Translations under genes and position numbers: made by a program | Origin: JBICIG01 sp043101605 | Lineage (GTDB): Bacteria > Planctomycetota > Phycisphaerae > Phycisphaerales > UBA1924 | Length of the DNA stretch: 36,843 bases | NCBI GenBank assembly: GCA_043101605.1 | Contig: JBICIG010000081.1 | Location: forward strand, 1-36,843 | Direction: 5' to 3' | The notes under the pieces: generated by a model | Database searches by the model: none | What the model saw: only the letters and a program-made list of their open reading frames with translations | Told to the model about the DNA's origin: nothing | Shown here: positions 1 to 8,334 of the stretch, piece after piece | How the letters are laid out: every line of letters begins with the position of its first letter | How positions within the stretch are numbered: position 1 is the stretch's first letter

Positions 1-191
1 GGCGCGATGCGCGGCGCGTCGGGTCCGGCGGGGATGCCCCGGAAGTCGATGAAGCCCGCGTTCTCGCTCCACCCGAAGCGGTGGGTGGGTCCGAAGTTCG
101 AGGGCTGGGCCGTCGCTGATGCCGCGAGCGCGCACGGGAGCGCCATCGCGAGTGATCCTGGCCATGGCCGGCGTCGGCGTTCGGTCGTCAT
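1..191 (-). CDS. N-terminus of a secreted protein (partial, runs off the window)
   Basis: Reading the minus strand from an ATG at 191 gives 63 codons without a stop up to the window edge. The start is preceded by a clear ribosome binding site, GGAGGAG, about 8 bases upstream. The protein begins with an Arg-rich n-region (MTTERRRRP), a hydrophobic Ala/Leu segment and a signal-peptidase-I-like site near ATA-QPS, so it should be exported. The mature part starts with a Trp/Asn-containing stretch (HRFGWSENAGFIDFRGI) like the W-x-E-N-x-G-x-I/W motifs of secreted hypothetical proteins in planctomycetes. It is divergent from the histidine kinase gene. Function unknown; the rest of the gene lies outside. 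Confidence 0.65.
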   Translation of the reverse strand, partial: MTTERRRRPWPGSLAMALPCALAASATAQPSNFGPTHRFGWSENAGFIDFRGIPAGPDAPRIA

Positions 192-337
192 CCGGGGCTC
201 CTCCGCCGGCGAGTCTACCCCGGCACCTGCGCACGACCAAGATCGGGGGACCGGATTGAGGGGGGATCCCGGTCGGATGCGGGCGAAGGGGCCCGCCCGC
301 CGGCGCGGGGCTCAACTCGCGCCGGGGCGGACCGATA

Positions 338-2203
338 GTGGTTTCCGAGACGATGAACTCGAACCACCTCATCGAGAGGGGCTTGCGAGCCCTCGGCCTG
401 CACCGTCGATTGCTGATGCGCGGCGAGTCGGCGGTCGCGTGGATCGGGCTCGGGCTCGGCGCGCTGTTGCTGGCGGCGATGTCGGCACTGGCGTGGTGGA
501 GCGTGCGCACGCACGGGCAGTCGCTCGAAGAGAGCGGTCGGGCCCGCGTCGCCGCGGTGACAGAGACGCTCGCGGCGGTCGCCGAGCCGATGATCGCCGC
601 CGACGCGTTCTCGGACCTCCGGCGGGCGCTGATCGAAGCCTCGCGCGACGACGCGATCGCGTCGGCATCCATCGTGACGGGCGACGGCGGCGTGGTGGCG
701 CACTCGGATCCCTCGCGGATCACCGCGACGACCCTGCCGCAGATGCTCCCGGGCGTGCCGATCGATGCGGCCGGCGGAGTCGAGGGCGAGTCGCGGGTGC
801 TGCACATCCCCGGGCGCGGGCGATTGATTCTGACGGTCACGCCGGGCGAGCGGGATTCCTGGGCGGCTCAGTGGGAGATGCTCGCGGGGCTGGGGGCGAT
901 CGGGGCCGCGTCGCTGGTGGCGCTGCTGGTGGTGTACCGTCGGCTGCGCGGGCGGCTGGGGGCGCTCGGCGCGGTGCGCGATGCGCTGCTGCTCGCGGCC
1001 GAGGGGGAGACCTGCCCGGATGTCCTGCTCGTCGGCGAGGCCATGGGCCCGGTGGGGCTGGCGTGGAACGAACTGGTGCGCGACCGCGAGGCACTCCGCG
1101 AGCGTGTCGAGGCCGAGCAGGCCGGCGAGGTTCTGCGTTCGAGCGGGCGTTCCAGCGGCGAGCTGCGCGACGCGTGCGACGCGCTGTGGCTGGGCTTCCT
1201 CGTCGTCGACGCCGAGTGCCGGGTGTGCTACGCCAACGGCGCCGCGTCGCTGTTCCTCCAGCGTCAGCGCGAGGAACTGGGCAACGCCGACCTGCGCGAG
1301 ATCGTCGGCGACGCGTCGTTCACCGACGCGATCGAGGGCGTCGCGACCGGGCGCCTGCGCCAGCGCCAGAGCGTGGTGATCGAGCGTGCCGGCGATTCGA
1401 GCGCCGTGCTGCGCTTCAGCCTGCGCCCGATCCGGCGCGAGGACCGGGGCGTGGCGATGATCGTCATCGAGGACATCTCGCAGCAGCGGGTCGCCGAGGA
1501 CGCGCGGTCGCAGTTCGTTGCGCACGCGACGCACGAGCTCCGCACGCCGCTGACGAACATCCGCCTGTATGTCGAGGAGGCGATCGACCTTCCCGAGACC
1601 GAGCACCACGAACGGGCGCGGTGCCTGAATGTGATCAACCAGGAGGCCCGCCGGCTCGAGCGCGTCGTGGGCGACATGCTCAGCGTCTCGGAGATCGAGG
1701 CGGGCTCGCTCAAGCTCAATGTCAGCGAGGTGCGCCTCGAGGCGCTCTTCCCCGAGCTCCGCGAGGACTACCAGGCCCAGGCGGTCCACAAGGGCGTCGA
1801 GCTTGTCTTCGACCTGCCCCCCAAGTACCCGCTCCTGCGGGGCGACCGCGAGAAGCTGGGCGTGGCGTTGCACAACCTCATCGGCAACGCGCTCAAGTAC
1901 ACGCCCCAGGGCGGGCGCGTCGAGGTGAAGGTCGACGCCGACGACGCGATGCTGACCGTCGCCGTGAAGGACACCGGCATCGGCATCTCCGAGGAGGACC
2001 AGCAGCGCGTCTTCGAGCGCTTCGGGCGCGCCGGCGACGACCGCGTCGCGGCGATCGGGGGCTCGGGGCTCGGGCTGACCATCGCCCGCGAGATCGCGCG
2101 GCTTCACGGCGGGGACATCAGCCTCGAATCGGCGCTCAACGAGGGCAGCACCTTCACGCTCACGGTCCCGACGGTCGCGGGGGTCGCATCGAAGGCGGCG
2201 TGA
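338..2203 (+). CDS. Membrane sensor histidine kinase with PAS-like domain
   Basis: Transmembrane sensor kinase that should autophosphorylate a histidine and pass the phosphate to a response regulator. Visible layout: membrane segment about 33-55, extracytoplasmic sensor region about 56-175, second membrane segment about 181-200, linker, PAS-like region about 275-380, HisKA box with FVAHATHELRTPL (His399), and a HATPase_c domain with the N-box NLIGNALKYTP, the G1 box DTGIGI and the G2 box GSGLGL. About 620 residues is ordinary for the family. The start is uncertain: GTG at 338 follows a GGGGCGG stretch, but ATG at 353 in the same frame is also plausible. No regulator is adjacent on this strand; the next gene encodes a STAS protein 21 bases downstream, preceded by its own GGAGGGG. 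The partner could be that STAS branch or the response regulator at 14.2-14.6 kb (inference). Confidence 0.9.
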   Translation: MVSETMNSNHLIERGLRALGLHRRLLMRGESAVAWIGLGLGALLLAAMSALAWWSVRTHGQSLEESGRARVAAVTETLAAVAEPMIAADAFSDLRRALIEASRDDAIASASIVTGDGGVVAHSDPSRITATTLPQMLPGVPIDAAGGVEGESRVLHIPGRGRLILTVTPGERDSWAAQWEMLAGLGAIGAASLVALLVVYRRLRGRLGALGAVRDALLLAAEGETCPDVLLVGEAMGPVGLAWNELVRDREALRERVEAEQAGEVLRSSGRSSGELRDACDALWLGFLVVDAECRVCYANGAASLFLQRQREELGNADLREIVGDASFTDAIEGVATGRLRQRQSVVIERAGDSSAVLRFSLRPIRREDRGVAMIVIEDISQQRVAEDARSQFVAHATHELRTPLTNIRLYVEEAIDLPETEHHERARCLNVINQEARRLERVVGDMLSVSEIEAGSLKLNVSEVRLEALFPELREDYQAQAVHKGVELVFDLPPKYPLLRGDREKLGVALHNLIGNALKYTPQGGRVEVKVDADDAMLTVAVKDTGIGISEEDQQRVFERFGRAGDDRVAAIGGSGLGLTIAREIARLHGGDISLESALNEGSTFTLTVPTVAGVASKAA

Positions 2204-2224
2204 TCGCCGCGGAGGGGTCGCCGC

Positions 2225-2560
2225 GTGCAGATCGAGCACGACAAGCTGGGAGCCGTCTCGGTCATCCGCCCGACCGGGCCGCTGATCGGGAGCGACGCGC
2301 CGTCGCTGCTGGGCGCGGTGCGCGAGCAGGTCGCCACCAGCTTCGGGCGGTTCGTGCTGGATCTTTCGCGCGTGCCCTTTGTTGATTCCCAGGGTCTCGA
2401 AGCGCTCGCCGATGCCGGGCAGGAACTCGAGACGACCGGGCTGGGGCTGAAGGTGTGCGGCGCCAACGAGGTGCTGCGCGAGGTCTTCGATCTCACGGGC
2501 GTCAACGGGCTCTTCGAGCAGTACGCGGATGTTCAGTCGGCGGTGAGGACCTTTCTGTGA
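2225..2560 (+). CDS. STAS-domain protein (anti-sigma factor antagonist-like)
   Basis: A 111-residue single STAS domain like SpoIIAA/RsbV antagonists, which bind anti-sigma kinases in partner-switching circuits and are switched by phosphorylation of a conserved serine. That serine is present in PFVDSQGLEAL (Ser55). The GTG start has GGAGGGG 7 bases upstream. Its last four bases (GTGA) contain the start of the gspE-like gene, so the two are translationally coupled. No anti-sigma kinase or RsbU phosphatase is in the window. Its place between a histidine kinase and a secretion ATPase suggests that it relays a signal to the secretion/pilus operon or docks on one of its proteins; that is inference. 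Confidence 0.85.
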   Translation: MQIEHDKLGAVSVIRPTGPLIGSDAPSLLGAVREQVATSFGRFVLDLSRVPFVDSQGLEALADAGQELETTGLGLKVCGANEVLREVFDLTGVNGLFEQYADVQSAVRTFL

Positions 2561-4386
2561 GCGAGCCGATCCAGCCCGGAACGACGCCCGCCGAGGCGTC
2601 GCCGCGCACCCCGCTCGCACGCGGCGGCAAGGTCCGCGTGGGCGAGGCGCTCGTCCAGCAGGGCATCATCAGCGAGGATCAACTCGGCGCCGCCCTCGAG
2701 CAGCAGCGCTCCACCGGGCAACGCCTCGGCGAGATGCTCGTCGACCAGGGCGTCATCACCAGCTCCACGCTGGTGCACGCGCTGGCGAACACGCTGGGCG
2801 TCCCCGGCGTGCAGCTCCGCCACGGGCTGATCGACCCGGCGCTCCTCAAGCTCATCGGGCCCGAGGAAGCCGAGCGACTGGTCGCGCTCCCGATGTTCCG
2901 CGTCCACAACGAGCTGACGGTCGCGATGGCCGAGCCCCTGTCGCTCCCGGCGATCGACCGGCTCGAGCGCCTCACCGAGTGCCGCATCCGCCCCGTGCTG
3001 GCGCTCGAGGCGAACATCCTCGAGTTCGTCGGCAAGTACGCCTCGGGCGATGTCGATGTCGACGCTTTCCTCACCTCGCTCAGCGAGTCCGATGTCGAGG
3101 TCGTCGAGCGCGAACGCGTCGACGAGGGGCCCGAGACCAACCTCGACCGCATGGTCGCGGGCAGCCCCATCATCAACCTCGTCAATGTCGCGCTGCTGAC
3201 GGCCGTCAAGGAAGGAGCCAGCGACATCCACATCGAGCCCGACAAGAAAGGCACGCGCATCCGCCACCGCGTCGACGGCGTGCTGCGCGACCTCATGAAG
3301 CCCCCCGCGGGCATGCACGCGGCGATCGTCTCGCGCGTCAAGGTCATCGGGAAGATGGACATCGCCGAGAAGCGCCTTCCCCAGGAGGGCCGCGTCCGCA
3401 TCGTCGCCGAGGGACGCGAGATCGACCTCCGCGTCTCGAGCATCCCCACGCTGCTGGGCGAGAAGCTCGTCGTCCGCATCCTCGACAAGCAGAACCTCCG
3501 CGTCCGCATGGAGGACCTGGGCTTCCACCCCGACACCCTCGAGCGGCTGCTCCGCGTGCTGCGCCAACCCCACGGCATCACGCTCGTCACCGGCCCGACC
3601 GGCTCGGGCAAGACCACCACGCTCTACTCCGCCCTCGACCTCCTCCGCTCGCCCGAGACGAACATCGTCACCGTCGAGGACCCCGTCGAGTATCAGCTCG
3701 ACCTGGTCAACCAGATCCAGGTCAACGAGCAGATCGGCATGACCTTCGCGCGGGCGCTCCGGTCGATCCTGCGCCAGGACCCCGACATCATCATGGTCGG
3801 CGAGATCCGCGACGAGGAGACCGCCCGCGTCGCCGTGCAGGCCGCTCTGACCGGGCACGGCGTGCTCGCGACCCTCCACACCAACGACGCCGCGGGTGCT
3901 GTCGCGCGTTTGCTCGACATGGGCATCGAGCCCTACCTGCTCTCGAGCGCGCTCAACGGCGTCGTCGCCCAGCGCCTGGCGCGCACCATCTGCTCGGGCT
4001 GCGCCGCCAAGTACTACCCCGACGCGATCACCCTCGCCGACGCCGGGCTCTCGCACATGGCTGGCAAGCCCTTCCGAAAGGGGCTGGGCTGCCAGCAGTG
4101 CCACGATTCGGGCTTCCAGGGGCGACTGGGCATCTACGAGGTGCTCGAGGTCACGCCGCTGGTCCGCCGGCTCATCCACCGCGCCGCCGCCGCCCACGAG
4201 CTGCGCGAGCAGGCCGCGCGCGACGGCTCGATGGCGCTGCGCGACGAGGGCGTGCGCCTCGCCGTTGACGGCAAGACGAGCCTCGAAGAGATCCTCCGCG
4301 TCACGCACGCCGACGATCTCGATGATCCCGTCGAGCCGCCCGCCGCCCCCCCCGCCGCACCCGAGGGTGAAAGGAGGGCGGCATGA
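2557..4386 (+). CDS. gspE: Type II secretion / type IV pilus assembly ATPase (GspE/PilB) with MshEN-like c-di-GMP domain
   Basis: Hexameric cytoplasmic motor that drives pseudopilus or pilus assembly. I choose the GTG at 2557, which overlaps the STAS stop and has TGAGGAC upstream, giving 609 residues, normal for PilB/GspE. The N-terminus holds two tandem 24-residue motifs starting at RVGEALVQQG (27-50) and RLGEMLVDQG (56-79), separated by exactly five residues, the arrangement known for MshEN c-di-GMP binding. The core has Walker A GPTGSGKT (346-353), a Walker B/Glu region DPDIIMVGEIRDE (408-420), the His box TGHGVLATLHTND, and a four-cysteine zinc module (C479, C482, C512, C515). The C-terminus ends in a Pro/Ala-rich tail. 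The next gene starts in the overlapping ATGA. I cannot tell a secretion motor from a pilus motor by sequence alone. Confidence 0.96.
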   Translation: MSEPIQPGTTPAEASPRTPLARGGKVRVGEALVQQGIISEDQLGAALEQQRSTGQRLGEMLVDQGVITSSTLVHALANTLGVPGVQLRHGLIDPALLKLIGPEEAERLVALPMFRVHNELTVAMAEPLSLPAIDRLERLTECRIRPVLALEANILEFVGKYASGDVDVDAFLTSLSESDVEVVERERVDEGPETNLDRMVAGSPIINLVNVALLTAVKEGASDIHIEPDKKGTRIRHRVDGVLRDLMKPPAGMHAAIVSRVKVIGKMDIAEKRLPQEGRVRIVAEGREIDLRVSSIPTLLGEKLVVRILDKQNLRVRMEDLGFHPDTLERLLRVLRQPHGITLVTGPTGSGKTTTLYSALDLLRSPETNIVTVEDPVEYQLDLVNQIQVNEQIGMTFARALRSILRQDPDIIMVGEIRDEETARVAVQAALTGHGVLATLHTNDAAGAVARLLDMGIEPYLLSSALNGVVAQRLARTICSGCAAKYYPDAITLADAGLSHMAGKPFRKGLGCQQCHDSGFQGRLGIYEVLEVTPLVRRLIHRAAAAHELREQAARDGSMALRDEGVRLAVDGKTSLEEILRVTHADDLDDPVEPPAAPPAAPEGERRAA

Positions 4387-5609
4387 AGTACGCCTACACC
4401 GCGTTCGACAACGCCGGGCGACAGGTCGCCGAAACGATCGAGGCCGCCTCCGAAGCCGAGGCGCGCGAACTCATCCGCGCCAAGGGACTGTTCATCTCCT
4501 CGCTCGCCGCGTCGTCGGGCAAGGGCCAGCCATCGCCCGGGGCGAAGAAGAAGACCGGCGGCGGGAGCGTCGGGCTCAAGCACCTGGCCGTGTTCAGCCG
4601 CCAGCTCGCGGTGCTCGTCGCCAGCGGCACGCCCGTCGTCGACGCGATCGCCGCCCTCGAGAAGCAGACCAAGGACGAGAACTGGCGTGCGATCATCGCC
4701 GATGTCCGCGCGCGCGTCGAGCAGGGTGAGCCACTCAGCGAGGCGATGGCGGCCCACCCCAAGGCCTTCGACTCGGTCAGCCGCAGCCTCGTCGCCGCGG
4801 GCGAGGCGTCGGGACAGCTCGAAAAGATGCTCGACCGACTCGCCGGCTTCATCCGCCAGCAGCAGCATGTCCGCAAAGCCGTCACCGGCGCCATGGTCTA
4901 CCCCACGCTGTTGATCTCCGTGTCGGTCGGCGTGCTGACGCTGATGATCCTGTTCGTGCTGCCCCGCTTTGCCGGGATGTTCGAGTCGCTCGACGCCGAG
5001 CTCCCCGCGACAACCAGGGCGCTCATGGCGCTCTCGGACTGGCTCCGCACCTGGTGGTGGGCGGTGCTGATCGTGCTCGGAGCGGGCCTGGCGGGCACCT
5101 GGGTCTGGGTCCGCACCCGGGCCGGACGGCGTGTCGTCGACCAGACCCTCGTCTCGGCGCCCGTGCTCGGACCCATGATGAAGTCCTTCGCGACCGCACG
5201 GCTCATGCGCCTGCTGGGCGTGCTGGTCGAGAGCCGCCTCCCCCTGCTCGAGGCGCTCGAGCTGACGGCGGGGTCGAGCACCAACTCCTGCTACCGCGAC
5301 CTGCTCGACCGCGCGATCGAGCATGTCTCCCAGGGCGAATCGCTGTCGCGCGTGCTGTCGTCGTCGCCGCTGGTCGAGGGCTCGATCTGCGAGGCGATCC
5401 GCAACGCCGAGCGTTCGGGCACCATCGGGCAGGTCATGGCCAATGTCGCGCAGTTTATGGACGAGGACAACGAGGTCGTCGTCAAGTCGCTGACGAGCAT
5501 CGTCGAGCCGGTGATCCTGCTCGTGCTGGGGGGCGTGGTCGCGTTCGTCGCGATCAGCATGTTCCTGCCCATGTTCGATCTCGTCGCGTCGGCCTCGGGA
5601 GGAGCGTGA
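4383..5609 (+). CDS. gspF: Inner-membrane platform protein GspF/PilC
   Basis: Polytopic inner-membrane platform of type II secretion and type IV pili, partner of the GspE/PilB motor. The 408 residues contain the usual two T2SSF domains: the first from about residue 66 (FSRQLAVLVASGTPVVDAI) and the second from about 265 (TARLMRLLGVLVESRLPLLE). The membrane spans follow the family pattern (LLISVSVGVLTLMILFVLP, a Trp-rich span near 220-240, and a C-terminal span LLVLGGVVAFVAISMFLPM). The ATG overlaps the gspE stop as ATGA, and the stop codon shares one base with the next ATG (TGATG). Length and domain order are typical. Confidence 0.96.
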   Translation: MKYAYTAFDNAGRQVAETIEAASEAEARELIRAKGLFISSLAASSGKGQPSPGAKKKTGGGSVGLKHLAVFSRQLAVLVASGTPVVDAIAALEKQTKDENWRAIIADVRARVEQGEPLSEAMAAHPKAFDSVSRSLVAAGEASGQLEKMLDRLAGFIRQQQHVRKAVTGAMVYPTLLISVSVGVLTLMILFVLPRFAGMFESLDAELPATTRALMALSDWLRTWWWAVLIVLGAGLAGTWVWVRTRAGRRVVDQTLVSAPVLGPMMKSFATARLMRLLGVLVESRLPLLEALELTAGSSTNSCYRDLLDRAIEHVSQGESLSRVLSSSPLVEGSICEAIRNAERSGTIGQVMANVAQFMDEDNEVVVKSLTSIVEPVILLVLGGVVAFVAISMFLPMFDLVASASGGA

Positions 5610-6643
5610 TGGGACCCAGCCGCATCGGACCGATCGGCGTGCACCTCGGCGGGCGATGGATCGCCGTCGCCCAGATCGCGCGCACGCACAAGGGCGACCG
5701 CCTGCTGACCAGCGCCGTGATCGAACGCCCCGAGCCCGGCGAGCCCGTCTCGCAACGCGACATCGCCCGGCTCGAGGGGGTGCTCGATCGACGCGGGTTC
5801 CGCGGCACGCGCGTCGCGCTCGCCGCCCCGGAGGACCTTGCGTTCTCCAGCGTCCTCGAACTCCCGCCCCGCTCCAGCGGCGCGCCCATCGAGCAGATCG
5901 CCCGCGCCGAGATGGCCCGCATCCACCAGGTCGACGCCGACGCCTTCCGCATGGGCTCGTGGGATCTTCCCAGCAGCCAGCGCGCCCGCCAGTCGACCAG
6001 CGTTCTCGCCGTGGGCGCGACGCACGCTTCGATGGGCACCCTGGTCGATCTCTTCGAGCCCCTCGGCTTCGAGATCGCGTTCATCGAACCACGCTGCTGC
6101 GCCCTCGGACGCGCGTGCCAAGCGGTGCTCGCCGAGCCCACCGAGGTCATCATCGACCTGGGATGGAACGCGTCGCGCTTGCTCCTGACCTTCAACGGCG
6201 TGATCGCCTACGAGCGAGCCCTCGCCGCCTCGGGCGTCGCCCGCCTCGACCAGACCCTGCGCGACCACCTCGAAACCGAGACACGCCTGCTCGACCATGT
6301 CCTCGCGACGCTCCTTGCCGAGCCCTCGGCCGCCCGCGACCGCCGCAGCCCCGGACGCTCGGGCGAGGTGCGCGAGTTCGTCCGCGAGTGGGCGCTGCGC
6401 ATCGCGCGCGAAGCAGACGGCGCCGCCGCCTACGCCGAACGCCAGTTCGCCGCGCCCCTCCCGACCCGCATCCTGCTCACCGGCCCGGGCACCGCGATCG
6501 CCGGCATCGACGAGACCATCGGCGAGCTCTCGGGCATCCCCGCGCGATCGCTCGCCGCGGGCGACCTTGTTCCCTGCCGCCCCGAAACCGCGAGCGACGC
6601 CCGACTCGCCACCGCGATCGGCGTCGCACGGAGGTTCCGCTGA
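5609..6643 (+). CDS. pilM: PilM-like actin-fold assembly protein
   Basis: A 344-residue protein in the position and with the pattern of PilM, a cytoplasmic actin/FtsA-fold protein that anchors the PilN-PilO-PilP complex to the motor. Visible elements: an N-terminal beta strand IGPIGVHLGGRWIAVAQIA, a second phosphate-type strand EVIIDLGWNASRLLLTFNG, and a C-terminal LLTGPGTAIAGIDE that fits the adenosine motif. Ribosome binding site GGGAGGAG lies just upstream; start and stop codons of neighbours overlap by one base (TGATG) on both sides. Similarity to PilM is diverged, so GspL, which combines the PilM and PilN roles, is the alternative family; the separate downstream membrane protein favours PilM. 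Confidence 0.82.
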   Translation: MGPSRIGPIGVHLGGRWIAVAQIARTHKGDRLLTSAVIERPEPGEPVSQRDIARLEGVLDRRGFRGTRVALAAPEDLAFSSVLELPPRSSGAPIEQIARAEMARIHQVDADAFRMGSWDLPSSQRARQSTSVLAVGATHASMGTLVDLFEPLGFEIAFIEPRCCALGRACQAVLAEPTEVIIDLGWNASRLLLTFNGVIAYERALAASGVARLDQTLRDHLETETRLLDHVLATLLAEPSAARDRRSPGRSGEVREFVREWALRIAREADGAAAYAERQFAAPLPTRILLTGPGTAIAGIDETIGELSGIPARSLAAGDLVPCRPETASDARLATAIGVARRFR

Positions 6644-7209
6644 TGCGCGATTGGCCCGCGATCGATCTGGTCCCCCCCGCCCACGCCGCCGCACGGCGCA
6701 CCCGCGCCCGCGCGCGTCTCTGGCTCGGCGCCCTGACCGGCTACTCGTTCCTCGTCGTGGTCGGCACCGTCTTCGTGCGCGCTGCTCCCACCGACAACAC
6801 CGCGACGATGCGCGCCATCGCGGATCTGCGCACCGAGGTCGGCTCGGTCCGCCACGCCGCCTCCTCCCGCGCCGGCGAAGCCATCCAGCTCGCGCGTCGG
6901 CTCGAACTCACCCGCGCCCTCCGCGCCGGACCCGACTACCCCGACCTGCTCGAACGCGTCGCGTCCATGCTCGGCGACGATGTCGTCCTCGAACGCATCG
7001 CGATCGATCGCGACGCCACCGGCCGATCGGTCCTCGTCATCGACGGGCTCGCCGCCGCCCAGGGCGGGCCCAGCCGGCTCGCCCTCGAACTGGAGAACTC
7101 CGGGCTCTTCACCCAGACCGAGCTCAAGGGCACCGTCCGACGACCCTTCGGCACCGGTGAGGTCGTGGGCTTCCGCGTCCGATGCGAGATCCCGGGAGGT
7201 GCGCGATGA
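6643..7209 (+). CDS. pilN: PilN-like bitopic membrane protein
   Basis: A 188-residue protein with a short cytoplasmic N-terminus beginning MRDWPAIDLVPP, which resembles the PilN start I-N-L-L-P that docks into PilM, then one membrane span around residues 26-45 (LWLGALTGYSFLVVVGTVFV), a helical region and a small ferredoxin-like periplasmic domain. The start is the ATG in TGATG overlapping the PilM-like stop. Sequence conservation is low in this family, so the call rests on topology, the N-terminal motif and the order M-N-O. It should form a heterodimer with the PilO-like protein in the inner membrane. Confidence 0.75.
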   Translation: MRDWPAIDLVPPAHAAARRTRARARLWLGALTGYSFLVVVGTVFVRAAPTDNTATMRAIADLRTEVGSVRHAASSRAGEAIQLARRLELTRALRAGPDYPDLLERVASMLGDDVVLERIAIDRDATGRSVLVIDGLAAAQGGPSRLALELENSGLFTQTELKGTVRRPFGTGEVVGFRVRCEIPGGAR

Positions 7210-7760
7210 AGTCGCTCTGGAACGGCTGGAAGTTCGACGCCGCCGGCATCGCCATCGCCGCCGCGTGCACGGTTCTCGGGCTTTGGCTCGGCGTCGGCGC
7301 CGCGCTCGAGCGCCGCGCCCGCTCGGCCGGGCTCGAACAGGAGCGAGCCGCCCTCGCCGACGAGCGCATCGAGGCCCGCCAGACCGCCGACGAACTCACC
7401 TCGAGCATCGAAGCCGCCCGCGCCGAATTGGACCACACCGAGATCACCCTGCGCCCCGAGAGCGACCTCAACACCATCTTCGCCGACCTCGGCTCGCTCG
7501 CCCAACGCTTCGCGATCTCGGTCGACCAGCTCGAACCGGGCACCTCGACCGACGCGCGGCTCTTCCGCGTCGTCCCGCTCCGGTTCGTCGGGCGCGGCGA
7601 GTTCCCGGACATCGCCGCCTTCATGCGCTCGGCGACCACCGAATCACCCGACCTGGCGATCCGCTCGTTCTCCATCGCCGCCGCCCCCGCAAGCGGGGGA
7701 GCCAGCGCCCGCTTCGAGATCGAATTTGCGTGGCGTGCGGTCTCTGACGGCGCGCGATGA
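7206..7760 (+). CDS. pilO: PilO-like bitopic membrane protein
   Basis: A 184-residue protein with a short N-terminus, one membrane span around 15-32 (IAIAAACTVLGLWLGVGAAL), a charged helical stretch rich in Glu/Ala/Arg about 38-75 that looks like a coiled coil, and a C-terminal alpha/beta domain. This is the PilO/GspM plan. Translation probably begins at the ATG at 7206, which overlaps the PilN-like stop as ATGA and follows GGGAGG; an in-frame ATG at 7182 lacks such support. The stop overlaps the start of a 20-codon reading frame. Named from topology and gene order rather than strong sequence identity. Confidence 0.72.
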   Translation: MKSLWNGWKFDAAGIAIAAACTVLGLWLGVGAALERRARSAGLEQERAALADERIEARQTADELTSSIEAARAELDHTEITLRPESDLNTIFADLGSLAQRFAISVDQLEPGTSTDARLFRVVPLRFVGRGEFPDIAAFMRSATTESPDLAIRSFSIAAAPASGGASARFEIEFAWRAVSDGAR

Positions 7761-7819
7761 ACTCCGGTCTCCCGATCGGCTGGCACGCCGCCCATCTCAT
7801 TGGCCCCTTTGCCGCATGA
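7757..7819 (+). CDS. 20-codon coupled micro-ORF between PilO- and PilP-like genes
   Basis: A short reading frame, MNSGLPIGWHAAHLIGPFAA, fills the 55-base gap between the PilO-like and PilP-like genes. Its ATG overlaps the upstream stop (ATGA at 7757-7760) and its TGA overlaps the next ATG (ATGA at 7816-7819), so ribosomes could pass through all three genes by termination-reinitiation. The peptide is mildly hydrophobic and matches no family I know. It may be a functional microprotein or only a coupling bridge; the double overlap could also be chance, since each has a modest prior in this densely packed operon. Confidence 0.45.
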   Translation: MNSGLPIGWHAAHLIGPFAA

Positions 7820-8334
7820 GGCGGGACCGAATCGTGTATGCAGCCGTACTCGCAGCCGCGGGCGGCGCGCTGGTGGTCGACCGGATGCTCATCGGGTACG
7901 ACGCGCCGCCACCGGCACCGTCGTCCGAGAACGCCCAGGCGTCGTCCGATCCGGGGCGGGATGCCCTGCGTGTCCTGGCGGCGCTGACCCCGCGGCTGGA
8001 AGCGGCGGAGCCCGAAGCCGCGTTCGCCTCAGTGTCCGCCGTGCGCGATGTCTTCCGGGCACAGGGAGACGCGTGGAGCGCCTACCTCCCGCCCGCCGGC
8101 ACCGCGGCTCCTCAGGAATCGCCCGCCGCCGCGCCACCCGCCCTCACGCTCACCTCGGTCTCTCTGGGTACCCGCCCGCTGGCGGTCTTCCGCGGGCAGG
8201 AGCCCAAGGGGCTCGACGATCCGCTGCCCGGCGGGTGGCGCATCGACGCGATCGACGCCCGCTCGGTCATCCTGCGCCAGGGCGCGCGCACGCACCGCAT
8301 CGCGCTCGTCGGCAACGAGGGCGACGACCGGTAA
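7816..8334 (+). CDS. PilP/GspC-like periplasmic linker protein
   Basis: A 172-residue protein with an N-terminal membrane anchor (IVYAAVLAAAGGALVVDRML), a Pro/Ala/Ser-rich linker, and a small C-terminal beta domain with the pattern LTLTSVSLGTRPLAVFRG followed by WRIDAIDARSVILRQG and THRIALV. That repeats the homology-region fold of GspC/PilP, where 'x-I-x-x-I-x-x-x-x-V-x-L-x-x-G' precedes a hydrophobic strand; these proteins link the inner-membrane platform to the outer-membrane secretin. The ATG at 7816 is preferred because the hydrophobic anchor follows at once and it couples to the micro-ORF stop. The downstream 180 bases are non-coding and hold a small 6-bp hairpin (arms 8373-8378 and 8386-8391). 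The secretin partner is not in the window. Confidence 0.6.
   Translation: MRRDRIVYAAVLAAAGGALVVDRMLIGYDAPPPAPSSENAQASSDPGRDALRVLAALTPRLEAAEPEAAFASVSAVRDVFRAQGDAWSAYLPPAGTAAPQESPAAAPPALTLTSVSLGTRPLAVFRGQEPKGLDDPLPGGWRIDAIDARSVILRQGARTHRIALVGNEGDDR

Noticed and set aside
7..2385. 792-codon plus-strand frame overlapping the histidine kinase
   Set aside because: Arg/Gly/Ala-rich low-complexity translation; the kinase frame carries all recognisable motifs.
215..2620. 801-codon minus-strand reading frame across the histidine kinase and STAS genes
   Set aside because: Composition is Arg/Asp/His/Leu-rich without any domain; it is the antisense image of the kinase and STAS genes in G+C-rich DNA.
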